DNA of 64,000 nt from Streptomyces sp. NRRL F-6492. GTDB taxonomy: Bacteria > Actinomycetota > Actinomycetes > Streptomycetales > Streptomycetaceae. The DNA lies in the NCBI RefSeq assembly GCF_001280125.1, contig NZ_LGEG01000210.1:1-64000 (forward strand), written 5' to 3'. The stretch's first letter is position 1. Each line of letters starts with the position of its first letter. Positions 18,582-26,061 of the stretch are shown piece after piece. The notes below the pieces were generated by a model. That model did no database searches. It was not told the origin of the DNA and worked only from the letters and a program-made list of their open reading frames with translations. The translations under genes and the position numbers were made by a program.

Positions 18582-19297
18582 CCCCGCGCACGGAAGGCCT
18601 TCGGGACGCTGCGGACCCGGTGCCGACGGCGGTCGACGAGTCTCCACGTACGGAAAGGGCCGGAAAGGCGATGCGGGGCGTGATCGGGAAGCGGACGGCG
18701 GCGGTGGGAGCGGCCTGCGTCCTCATGGCCGGGGCGGTCTTCGGGTACGTGGAGGTCTTCACCAAGGGGATCGACCGGCTTCCCGAGAGGCCGTGCGGGG
18801 GCGCCGTCGACCGCGGGCTGGCGGCCGACGCGCTGCCTTCCGCGGGGAAGGCGGAGGAGCGCGGGAGGCTCAACACGCGCTCGGACGGAGACTTCCTGTT
18901 CGCCTGCTACGTGCGCACCGCGGATTCGACGATCTCCGGAGAGGCCCAGACCGGAGGAGCGACGGAAGCCGAGTGGCGCGAGGCGCACCGGTCCGACCTG
19001 GGGGAAGGCGCCGTCCAGGTGTCGGAGGGCGGGGTGCGGGCACTGGCCCTGCCGACCGTCGCCTGGGTGTACGTGCCCTGTACCCCTCGCCGATTCACGG
19101 AGAAGACGAGAAGACCGCATTCCCTGACCGTCGAAGCCAGGACCATCGGAGAGACCGGGCTGCACGGCGATGCCCTGCGTCAGGTGGTGCTTGACTTCGC
19201 CTACCAGCTGGCGCGGCATTCGTACGGGGCCGGTGAATGCCAGGAGCAGCGGAAATTCTCTGAGGAACTGCCCCGAATAGGTTCCAACCAGCCCTAA
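18578..19297 (+). CDS. Membrane-anchored extracytoplasmic protein, LCG...C family member 1
   Basis: 239 residues from a GTG that overlaps the previous stop as GTGA; an internal ATG at 18671, with GGAAAGG before it, is a realistic alternative giving 208 residues. After a charged N-terminus there is one membrane/signal segment (RTAAVGAACVLMAGAVFGYV, residues ~43-62), then an outside domain. That domain starts ERPCGGAVDRGLAADALPSA and later has FLFACYVRTADSTISGEAQ, matching the pattern in the lipoprotein at 22189 and the broken gene at 23310. Two or more cysteines suggest a disulfide. It directly follows the fusion protein, so it may be its partner or protector; that role is inference. Confidence 0.75.
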   Translation: MTPRTEGLRDAADPVPTAVDESPRTERAGKAMRGVIGKRTAAVGAACVLMAGAVFGYVEVFTKGIDRLPERPCGGAVDRGLAADALPSAGKAEERGRLNTRSDGDFLFACYVRTADSTISGEAQTGGATEAEWREAHRSDLGEGAVQVSEGGVRALALPTVAWVYVPCTPRRFTEKTRRPHSLTVEARTIGETGLHGDALRQVVLDFAYQLARHSYGAGECQEQRKFSEELPRIGSNQP

Positions 19298-19319
19298 ACC
19301 GCAAGGAGAGGTGACGTCC

Positions 19320-19823
19320 ATGGCATGGGACGAGTGGGAACAGTTGAAGGCCTCGGCGGCCGACAAGGACGCGGCGCGGATGCAGTTGAACGGGTTGCCG
19401 CCCGAGGACAGGCCCAACGCGGGCAGTGCGTCCGGGGGGTTCCTCAAGGTCGATCAGCAGGATCTCGCCGCGATCGGTGACGAGGCGTTCAAGTTGTACA
19501 ACCGGCTGTGGAAGGAGGCGCGGGTCACCTCCACGGACTCGGCCGGGTCCGACCTCTCCTCCCAGGGCTTCGCGCTCGGCGGCGCCCTCCAGCACGTGTC
19601 GACGCGCTGGGACAAGCAGCTCGGTTCGGTGATGGACGCGTGCGCGCTCATCTCGAACCACATGGACTTCACGAAGAACGCGCACGCGGGCGACGAGATC
19701 TTCATCGAGCGGCACGTCTCCGGCATCCAGACGCTGGACTCGGGCTTCGACGAGGACTGGGCGGGCCAGGGGAAGCCCAATCCGGTCTACGCCGAGAAGG
19801 ACAAGAAAGACAAGAAGGACTAG
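19320..19823 (+). CDS. Small helical T7SS-locus protein (MAW family), likely partner of the 19835 product
   Basis: 167 residues. ATG at 19320 chosen because AAGGAGAG ends nine bases upstream and the MAWDEW start is shared with the 16716 product. Predicted mostly alpha-helical; residues ~45-130 resemble the long helices of WXG100-like proteins (DLAAIGDEAFKLYNRLWKEA; TRWDKQLGSVMDACALISNH), and the WDKQ and WAGQ positions could be WxG-like turns. Lysine-rich tail (KKDKKDKKD). Eleven bases separate it from the 19835 gene. Analogous small helical proteins next to LXG toxins act as targeting partners, but that role here is only inferred. Confidence 0.75.
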   Translation: MAWDEWEQLKASAADKDAARMQLNGLPPEDRPNAGSASGGFLKVDQQDLAAIGDEAFKLYNRLWKEARVTSTDSAGSDLSSQGFALGGALQHVSTRWDKQLGSVMDACALISNHMDFTKNAHAGDEIFIERHVSGIQTLDSGFDEDWAGQGKPNPVYAEKDKKDKKD

Positions 19824-19834
19824 AGGAGACCCTG

Positions 19835-22111
19835 ATGGATTTCGAAGCCCTTCACTCGGCGAACTTCAAGCTGCTCGACGACACGGTCTCGGACTGGACG
19901 AGCATGCTCACCAAACTCCAGTCCCTGAAGAAGGACGCCCACGACGGTCTGCAGGGCAAGGCCCTGAAGGCCGACTGGGCCGGCGACAACGCGGTGATCG
20001 GCCGCGAGTTCGTGGGCAAGACCGCCGGGGAGTTCGGCGACGCCCTCACCCAGGCGACGTCGATACGCGACATCATGCTCGACACCCGGGACGAGCTGAA
20101 GACGCAGCAGCGGCTCCTGAAGGAGGCCGTCGAGCGCGGCCGGGGGAAGAACCTCACCGTCACCGCGAGCGGCGGCGGGTTCACCGTACGGGAGAACCCC
20201 GACAAGAAGGCCCCCAACGGGCAGAGCGACGTCGACGGACTCCGGGACGAACTCCAGGGGATCCTGAACACGGCGACGGAGATCGACAGCTCCGCCGCCA
20301 CCTCCCTGAAGGCGCTGGTCGACCTCACCGACCACGGTTTCTCCGACGCGGTGTACAAGGACCGCGACTCGGCGGCGAACGCCGTGAAGGAGGCCGAGAA
20401 GCTGGCGGCGATCGCGAAGAAGAAGCCCGAGGACCTCACGCCGGCGGACTTCGACGCGCTCAACGCCGGGCTCGGGAAGTACTCCGGGGATCCGATCTTC
20501 GCCGAGCACTTCGCGACCACCCTCGGCCCGAAGGGGACGCTCGACTTCTGGGCCGGTCTGAACGATCCCCACCTCGCCTACAAGGTGGGCCGTGAAAGGG
20601 TCGAGCAGTACGACGACCTCCAGAAGAACCTGAGCCTCACGCTGGCCACCGCGACCCAGGCGGACACCCCCGAGATGTCGCGCTGGAAGTACGACATGGT
20701 GAACACGGCGGACCAGCCCCTCTCCAAGAACAGCACCACGTTCGGGGCGCAGGTCATGAGCAACCTGATGCGCTGGGGCAACTTCGACGACCAGTTCCTC
20801 AAGGACTACGGCACGAAGCTCATCGACACCGAGAAGAAGATGAGCGACAACGGCCGCCACATGCCGGTCGGCTGGCAGCACATGGGCATGGACCCGCTCC
20901 TCAACCGCACCGGCACCGACTCCGGCTCGGACCCCATGACCGGCTTCCTCAAGGCGCTCGCCAACAGCCCGGACGCGGCCACGGACTTCTTCAACGCGGA
21001 CTTCGTGACCAAGGACGAGGACCACGACTTCGAGGAGGACGCCGACGGCAACGGCAAGAACGAGAAGCGCGAGCTGAGCAACTTCGACTACCTATTCGAG
21101 GAGCGGGACTGGCCCCAGGACCGGGACGACAAGGGCAAGGACAGCACCGAGGGTCGCAACAACCTCGCGATGGCCCTGGAGGCGGCGACGACCGGGCACC
21201 CGGCGGGCGAGATGCCGACCGTGAACACTCCGCCGCACAACAAGGACCAGGCGGAGCTCATGCAGAAGGTCGTCTCCTCGATCTCCGACGATCCCGAGCG
21301 GCTGACCAAGCACAGCTACATGACGGACAGCGTCGGCCAGATGGCGTCCGAGTACCTGCCGGACATCAACCGGGCCGTGTCCGACGACAGCCGGGGCAAC
21401 ACAGAGAAGCTGTTCCCCATCGCCGGCACGCCCGCCGCCCTCGATCACTCGGACGTCACGCGCTTCCTGGTCACCGTGGGTCAGGACCCCAAGGGGAACG
21501 CGGCCGTCGAGATCGGTCAGGCCAAGTACATGGCCGACCTCATGGATTACCAGCTGAATCCGAACACGCCGGCGGACATGAAGTACCCGCATTCGCCACA
21601 GGACACCATCGAGGAGATCTCACGCCGTTCCGCCGAGATCGGCGGCACTCTGGCGGTCGGTCGCCAGGAGGCGATCGTCGGTCCGGCGGCCAAGGAAGCC
21701 AAGGACTTCGCCGATTCCGTCGCGCAGCAGAAGAACGCCTGGTCCGGAGCGATCGGTACGGGCATCGGCGTCGGCGTGAGCTTCGTCGCCACGCCCGTCG
21801 GCGGAGCGGTCGCGAGCGGTGTCGCCGGCACGGTCAGCTCCGTGGTCCTGGAGCACATCTTCCAGCAGTCCGAGACCGACGTCCTGAAGGACGCGGGAAA
21901 GAGTGCCGGGGACCTCTGGCAGGACAGCAAGAAGAAGAACGTCGACATGAGCCAGATCGCGGCCATCGAGGCGGCCAAGGCCCATGGTCTCCCGGATGCC
22001 GACCGGGTCGCCGACTGGGCCCGGACCGGAACGTCCGACGGCTTCTCCGACGCCTCCGACAACGCCCGTCACATGGCAGACGACCTGGAGACCGAGATCC
22101 AACCCGACTGA
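19835..22111 (+). CDS. Large T7SS-locus protein with WXG-like N-terminal domain and glycine-zipper segment
   Basis: 758 residues, ATG with GAGGAG six bases upstream. Residues 1-110 are a helical hairpin with ADWAGDNA at its turn (WXG/LXG-like). Residues ~150-620 form the large domain shared with the 16716 product. A highly acidic insert (KDEDHDFEEDADGNGKNE, near residue 395) is a possible calcium-type loop. Residues ~635-672 are hydrophobic and glycine-rich (AIGTGIGVGVSFVA; GGAVASGVAGTVSSVV), then a polar helical tail. No signal peptide. Sits between its small partner gene and a lipoprotein gene. Resembles the order partner-effector-immunity of LXG loci; a toxin or a channel-like structural protein would both fit. 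Function not established. Confidence 0.82.
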   Translation: MDFEALHSANFKLLDDTVSDWTSMLTKLQSLKKDAHDGLQGKALKADWAGDNAVIGREFVGKTAGEFGDALTQATSIRDIMLDTRDELKTQQRLLKEAVERGRGKNLTVTASGGGFTVRENPDKKAPNGQSDVDGLRDELQGILNTATEIDSSAATSLKALVDLTDHGFSDAVYKDRDSAANAVKEAEKLAAIAKKKPEDLTPADFDALNAGLGKYSGDPIFAEHFATTLGPKGTLDFWAGLNDPHLAYKVGRERVEQYDDLQKNLSLTLATATQADTPEMSRWKYDMVNTADQPLSKNSTTFGAQVMSNLMRWGNFDDQFLKDYGTKLIDTEKKMSDNGRHMPVGWQHMGMDPLLNRTGTDSGSDPMTGFLKALANSPDAATDFFNADFVTKDEDHDFEEDADGNGKNEKRELSNFDYLFEERDWPQDRDDKGKDSTEGRNNLAMALEAATTGHPAGEMPTVNTPPHNKDQAELMQKVVSSISDDPERLTKHSYMTDSVGQMASEYLPDINRAVSDDSRGNTEKLFPIAGTPAALDHSDVTRFLVTVGQDPKGNAAVEIGQAKYMADLMDYQLNPNTPADMKYPHSPQDTIEEISRRSAEIGGTLAVGRQEAIVGPAAKEAKDFADSVAQQKNAWSGAIGTGIGVGVSFVATPVGGAVASGVAGTVSSVVLEHIFQQSETDVLKDAGKSAGDLWQDSKKKNVDMSQIAAIEAAKAHGLPDADRVADWARTGTSDGFSDASDNARHMADDLETEIQPD

Positions 22112-22188
22112 TCCGCCGCACCGTCACCACGGTGACATCTCATCCGTCCGGCCGCTCCGTTCCGAGGGGCGCACTCAGAAGGCAGAGA

Positions 22189-22731
22189 ATGAAGCACGCA
22201 AAAGCCCTGGCAGTACTCGCGCTCGCCCTCGCGGTTTCCGGGTGCTCGCAGCCGGAGGAGGAAGCGGTGCGGGCGTTCGAGGTACCGGACTCCTTGTGCG
22301 GCACACCGGTCGCCCCCGACCTTCTGTCCCCCCTGCTTCCGGCAGGGGGCGAGAAGATCGAGGTGAGGCAACGGGACGCGGCTGTCCGCGACGCTCTGGG
22401 CTGCTCCGTCGTAGTGGACAACACCGTTGTCCTGTCGTCCTCCTGGGGATGGGAGGAGATCGAGACGAATCCGGGCAGGGAGGCACGCGAGAATCCGTAC
22501 GTGAGGCGCGACAAGTACGAAAGCAAGGACGGCACTTACGTTTACGCGGAGAGGGGCGGAGTCGGCAAGGTCACCTGCGAACCGGTGAAGCAGCATCGCA
22601 AGGGAGAAATGGAGCTGTACCTCGGCATCATCGTCTCGGATCCGGGCAGGCCTGACGCGGCTGCCGTGGAGAAACTACTCAAGGCCTATGCGAAAGCCCT
22701 GGAAAAGTTGCCCCAGTGTGTTCAGAAGTAG
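22189..22731 (+). CDS. Putative lipoprotein, LCG...C family member 2
   Basis: 180 residues. The ATG at 22189 has AGAAGGCAG upstream and opens a clean lipoprotein signal peptide: MKHAKALAVLALALAVSGC, with Cys19 as the lipidation site. The mature part has SLCGTPVAPDLLSPLLPAGG, then GCSVVVDNTVVLSSS, a pattern shared with the genes at 18578 and 23310. Two further cysteines (VTCEP and LPQCVQK) may form a second disulfide. It would sit on the outer face of the membrane, right after the large 19835 protein. An immunity-like or sensor role is inference from position. Confidence 0.82.
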   Translation: MKHAKALAVLALALAVSGCSQPEEEAVRAFEVPDSLCGTPVAPDLLSPLLPAGGEKIEVRQRDAAVRDALGCSVVVDNTVVLSSSWGWEEIETNPGREARENPYVRRDKYESKDGTYVYAERGGVGKVTCEPVKQHRKGEMELYLGIIVSDPGRPDAAAVEKLLKAYAKALEKLPQCVQK

Positions 22732-22741
22732 GAATGCCGTT

Positions 22742-22769
22742 CCCTTTTCGATCCCGGTAGGGAAAAGGG
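22742..22769 (+). terminator. Hairpin after the 22189 lipoprotein gene
   Basis: Eight-base arms CCCTTTTC and GAAAAGGG around a 12-base loop, ten bases after the stop and unusually AT-rich for this genome. Likely the terminator of the 16-22 kb plus-strand operon. Confidence 0.5.
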
Positions 22770-23309
22770 CGATTTCTTAGCCTGTCCGCCGGTCCGGCAC
22801 GCACGTCGGGGATCCCTCCGTTCGCCGGACGCGGAGCGATCGGCTCCGAGAACGTCTGTACCCAGGCCAGGGATCCCGGCGGACCGAGGGAACCGAGGAG
22901 TTCAAGGCGGGTGTACTGCGCGGCGTCGATCTCCCGAGCCAGGAGGCGGCGGTACTCACGCCCTGTTCGGCTCCGGGTACCGTCGCCTGCGGCAGCTACG
23001 GCATCAGCACCGTGGTGCGCCTGCGGCTCCATGACGGAGCGGACGGTGCGGAAGTGAAGAGCAGGGCGCTCGGTGGACCTGGCCGTGGAGGCGGCACGGT
23101 CCGCCCGCGAGAGCGCCGAGTGTGGTCTGCCGTCGGGGCCTTCCCTCCGAAGGCGCCTCTTTCGGTGCGGATTCATCCGAGTGACCGGCAGGCAAGCCGT
23201 CGGTTCGCTACGGACCGCTCGTCGCCCGGTCCGGACACCTGCCCAGGAGCACAGCACCCACGTCGCCGGCCGCCGGGCCGCCCGGCGGTCGACCGAACCG
23301 GAAGGACCC
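22770..23309. other. 540-base stretch with no intact gene; minus-strand coding-like remnant
   Basis: No complete gene is convincing. On the minus strand, about 22965 down to 22790, one frame has strong Streptomyces codon bias and plausible protein text (REYRRLLAREIDAAQYTRLE, then SLAWVQTFSEPIAPRPANGG), but upstream and downstream parts of the same frame lose that character and no start or family is evident. It looks like the remains of a lost gene. Together with the decayed gene that follows, it marks this interval as a site of past deletion. Confidence 0.4.
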
Positions 23310-23782
23310 GTGAAGTCGATGCGCACAGCCCCGCGCCGCCTGGCGCGGGGCTGTGCTCGTGCTAACGGTCTCGTGCTCGTCGCCCACGCGTGAGTACGCC
23401 GTGCCCGCCGACCTCTGCGGCGTCGAGGTCCCGGTCTCGGTGTTGGAGCCGGTCCTGCCGCCTGCACGTCGACGGCGAGTCCGTGTTCTCGGCGAGCGTC
23501 GAGCGGTGGGAGAAGGACACGTCCGCCCGGGACGTGGCCGAGCTGGCGCGGTCGGTCGACCCCGGCGACACGCGGAGCGAGGACGGCCGGTTCGTCCACT
23601 CGGCCACGGGCGCCGTCGGGAGGGTGGACTGCCGGGTCGCGGACGGCGCGGGCAGGTCCGTGTGGGCGACGGTGCGCGTGACGCGCGACGGGACGACCCC
23701 GGAGCAGACGAAGAACCTCGTCACGGCGTACGCCGACTCCGCCGCCGCGTCGGGCGCGTGCGACGAGGTCCTGGGCCGGTAA
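23310..23782 (+). pseudogene. Decayed lipoprotein gene, LCG...C family member 3
   Basis: Coding fragments occur in three frames in order. GTG at 23310 with GGAAGG upstream gives KSMRTAPRRLARG; the frame must slip one base at the GGGG run 23347-23350 to read AVLVLTVSCSSPTREY and PADLCGVEVPVSVLEPVLPP; after about 23461 it must slip again to read CRLHVDGESVFSASVERWEK through CDEVLGR and a stop at 23782. The pieces match the 22189 lipoprotein, including the LCG and the C-x-V-D segment, but about 20 codons between them are missing. So it has one short deletion and one extra G. Probably non-functional; the extra G alone could be a sequencing error. Confidence 0.72.
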
Positions 23783-23790
23783 GGACATGC

Positions 23791-23837
23791 GGCCGGTAGG
23801 CGCCCCGTCATCGCGGTGACGGCGGCGCCCACCGGCC
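23791..23837. terminator. Bidirectional hairpin between converging genes
   Basis: Fourteen-base arms (23791-23804 and 23824-23837, one mismatch) plus an inner six-base stem around a TCGCGG loop. Lies between the decayed plus-strand gene and the minus-strand WXG100 gene. Confidence 0.65.
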
Positions 23838-23846
23838 GGGCACGGA

Positions 23847-23881
23847 ACAGGGTGGACGCCTCCCGCGCGCGTCCACCCTGT
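23847..23881 (-). terminator. Terminator hairpin after the WXG100 gene
   Basis: Perfect 13-base arms around a nine-base loop (CTCCCGCGC), starting 22 bases after the stop at 23904. Ends the esx transcript. Confidence 0.7.
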
Positions 23882-23903
23882 GTGCTGCTGGTTCGAACCC
23901 GGC

Positions 23904-24203
23904 TTAGAAGAAGCCCGCGGCCCGCTTGTCGCCCGCCTGGTAGGCCGGGGAGGCCTGGCGGACCGCCTTGGCGATGCCCTGGAGGGCGGTGTGGATGGCG
24001 CGGGTCTCCTTGTCCCACTTGGCGTGCGCGCCGTCCGCGGCGGTCTTCGCCTCACCCTCCCAGGTGCTGGAGACCGAGCGGATCTTCGTCTGGATGTCCT
24101 CCAGGGCCTGGTCCAGGCGCTTCGCCTGCGCCTCGATGGTGTTCGCCGCGTCATCGAGCGAGGAGTACGTGACGAGCATGACGCCGTCGTTCTTGGACGA
24201 CAT
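23904..24203 (-). CDS. WXG100 family protein (ESAT-6/CFP-10-like), carries YxxxD tail
   Basis: 99-residue helical-hairpin protein with the WxG turn in SSTWEGEAKTAADG at about residues 48-52. The C-terminal end contains Y-Q-A-G-D, the YxxxD secretion signal of type VII substrates (CFP-10/EsxB-like). ATG at 24203 chosen because GGAGGAACC lies immediately upstream. It lies 58 bases after the second WXG100 gene, so the two are co-transcribed and should form the exported heterodimer. S. coelicolor EsxA/EsxB of the equivalent locus are secreted and affect development; I do not assign A or B letters here. Confidence 0.93.
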   Translation of the reverse strand: MSSKNDGVMLVTYSSLDDAANTIEAQAKRLDQALEDIQTKIRSVSSTWEGEAKTAADGAHAKWDKETRAIHTALQGIAKAVRQASPAYQAGDKRAAGFF

Positions 24204-24261
24204 GGTTCCTCCGGGTTTCGGTGGTGTGTACGGGTTGGCTGGTGCCGTGTCCGACGCCGGG

Positions 24262-24624
24262 TCAGAGACCGGCGATGTTCGACCTGGCCGCACGCTCGGC
24301 CCCGGCGTCACCGGAGAAGCCCGCGGTCACGTCGACGCCCCGCAGGGCCGCCTCGACCTCGTCGTCGGTGTTGCCGGAGGTCGTCCGGGTGACCTGGATG
24401 GCCTCCTGGAAGTTCAGCATCAGCTTGGCGATGCGCACCATGCCCTGGTTGATCTCGGTCTGCTTGGCGTCGAAGGCGCCGGCGCCGATGCCCTTCCAGC
24501 GGCCTTCGAGGCTGTCGATGACGCCCTGGAGGGACTGCAGCTGCCCCTTGACGTCGTCGAACTTGCGGGTGAGCTCGTCCTGGAAATCCTTGAGACTCTG
24601 ATCGCCAACCTTCAAGACTGACAT
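24262..24624 (-). CDS. WXG100 family protein, partner
   Basis: 120 residues, with the WxG turn in SLEGRWKGIGAGAFDAKQ near residue 43-45 and two amphipathic helices. Unlike its neighbour it lacks a YxxxD/E tail and ends in ARSNIAGL, as expected for the partner that relies on the other subunit's signal. Slightly longer than the canonical 100 residues because of a C-terminal extension. ATG at 24624 with GGGAGAGGGAC upstream. Follows mycP (24737) by 112 bases. Confidence 0.92.
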   Translation of the reverse strand: MSVLKVGDQSLKDFQDELTRKFDDVKGQLQSLQGVIDSLEGRWKGIGAGAFDAKQTEINQGMVRIAKLMLNFQEAIQVTRTTSGNTDDEVEAALRGVDVTAGFSGDAGAERAARSNIAGL

Positions 24625-24736
24625 GTGTCCCTCTCCCTCTCTGGGTTTCTCGTTGAGATCGCGTGCGCCCGGTTCACGCGCACGTGGTTCGGTCGGTTCG
24701 GCCCGTGCCGTCGGTTCCGCCGGCGCCGGGCACGGG

Positions 24737-26035
24737 TCAGGCGGTGCGCCGGCGGCGCACGATCAGGAAGCCCGCTCCGGCCACGACGGCCACGGCCGCG
24801 ACGGCGCCGACGACGAGCCCCGTCCCTCCGCCGCCCGCCGCGCTCGCGCCGGAGCCTGCCACAGGAGCGTTGGAAGACGACTTGCCGTCGGGAGCTTGTG
24901 TCACGTCCGATGCGGACGGGGCCGCCGGGGAGCCGGTCGAGGACGGCGTGTCCGAGGGCGCCGACGCGCCCGACGACGGGGTCGACCCGGGCGCGCCGCC
25001 GCCGGTCCTCTTGTTGGTCAGGGGGCTGATGTTGGGGTCGCCCGGCTTGCCGAGGCCACGGCTGATGTGGGCGTTGGGCCGGACGATGCCGTGGCCGAGG
25101 TAGTTGCTGAGCGTCCCCGGCTTCCAGTCGTCGCCTCGCGCCGCGGACTCGAACATGACCCGGAGGACCTGGTTGGCGGTCCAGTCGGGGTGCGCGGACC
25201 AGATGAGGGCGGCGGTGGCGGAGGCGATGGCGGTGGCGTTGCTGGTGCCGCCCTCCGTGCAGTAACCCTCGAACTTCTCGTCGCACCAACCGGGGATGTC
25301 GCTGCCCGGCGCGGCGAGATCGATGTGCTCGCCGTGCTGCGAGTAGTCGGCCACGACGCCGTTCCGGTCGGTCGCCGCGACGGAGACCACATCGGGGAAG
25401 GCAGCCGGGTACTGCGGCTTGTTGCCCTTCTTGGCGTTGTTTCCGGATCCCGCGAAGATCAGCTTTCCCTTGGCGACGGCGTACTCGACAGCCTCTTTCT
25501 TGAAGGGGTTGGCGTAGTCGGAGGCCATGGAGATGTTGATGATCCGCACGTCGCTGTCGGCGGCGCGCTTGATCGCCTCCACCATGTCGAAGGCGTTGAC
25601 GGCCTGTTCGTTCTGGAGGTCGGTGTCACTCACCCGGTAGGGGACCACCCTGGCATCCGGCGCCAGTCCCCTCACACCACCGTTCGCTCCGGAGCCGACG
25701 ATCAACTCGGCCATGGACGTTCCGTGGCCGCTGTAGTCGTCCGTCTCGTCGCCCTTCGTCTCGGAGGCGTCCCAGCCCTTGAGCACCTTGCCCTCGAGCG
25801 AGGGGGTGTTCGGGTTGACCCCGCTGTCGATGACGGCGACCTTGATGCCCTTGCCGGTGGACTTCTTCCAGATCTCCTCGGCGTGCATGGCGTCCAGGTA
25901 CCACTGCTGCGAACGGGCGTCGGCGGCGACCGCCGCCGGAGCGGCCCCGACGAGGGCCGCCGTCAGCGCCGTTGCCGCCGTGGCGCCGAGCAGCGCTCGC
26001 CGGAGCTTGCCGCTCCCGATCATTCCTGCCGTCAT
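24737..26035 (-). CDS. mycP: Type VII secretion-associated serine protease mycosin (MycP), first copy
   Basis: 432 residues. Membrane-anchored subtilisin-like protease that caps and stabilises the ESX complex on the outside. Signal peptide ending AAVA-ADA near residue 39; catalytic triad D70 (VAVIDSGVNP), H104 (YSGHGTSMAE) and S265 (GGTSNATAIASA); oxyanion asparagine in FAGSGNN. C251 and C259 in the WCDEKFEGYC loop may form a disulfide. After a Ser/Pro/Gly linker a membrane helix (GLVVGAVAAVAVVAGAGFLI) and RRRR tail anchor it. Second mycosin at 28510. Confidence 0.95.
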   Translation of the reverse strand: MTAGMIGSGKLRRALLGATAATALTAALVGAAPAAVAADARSQQWYLDAMHAEEIWKKSTGKGIKVAVIDSGVNPNTPSLEGKVLKGWDASETKGDETDDYSGHGTSMAELIVGSGANGGVRGLAPDARVVPYRVSDTDLQNEQAVNAFDMVEAIKRAADSDVRIINISMASDYANPFKKEAVEYAVAKGKLIFAGSGNNAKKGNKPQYPAAFPDVVSVAATDRNGVVADYSQHGEHIDLAAPGSDIPGWCDEKFEGYCTEGGTSNATAIASATAALIWSAHPDWTANQVLRVMFESAARGDDWKPGTLSNYLGHGIVRPNAHISRGLGKPGDPNISPLTNKRTGGGAPGSTPSSGASAPSDTPSSTGSPAAPSASDVTQAPDGKSSSNAPVAGSGASAAGGGGTGLVVGAVAAVAVVAGAGFLIVRRRRTA

Positions 26036-26061
26036 CCTGTACTTCCGAGCCTTCCGGGTGG

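Noticed and set aside
22679..24154. 491-residue minus-strand frame across the lipoproteins
   Set aside because: Mostly Arg/Pro/Ala noise; only a short part near 22790-22965 looks coding and is reported as a remnant.
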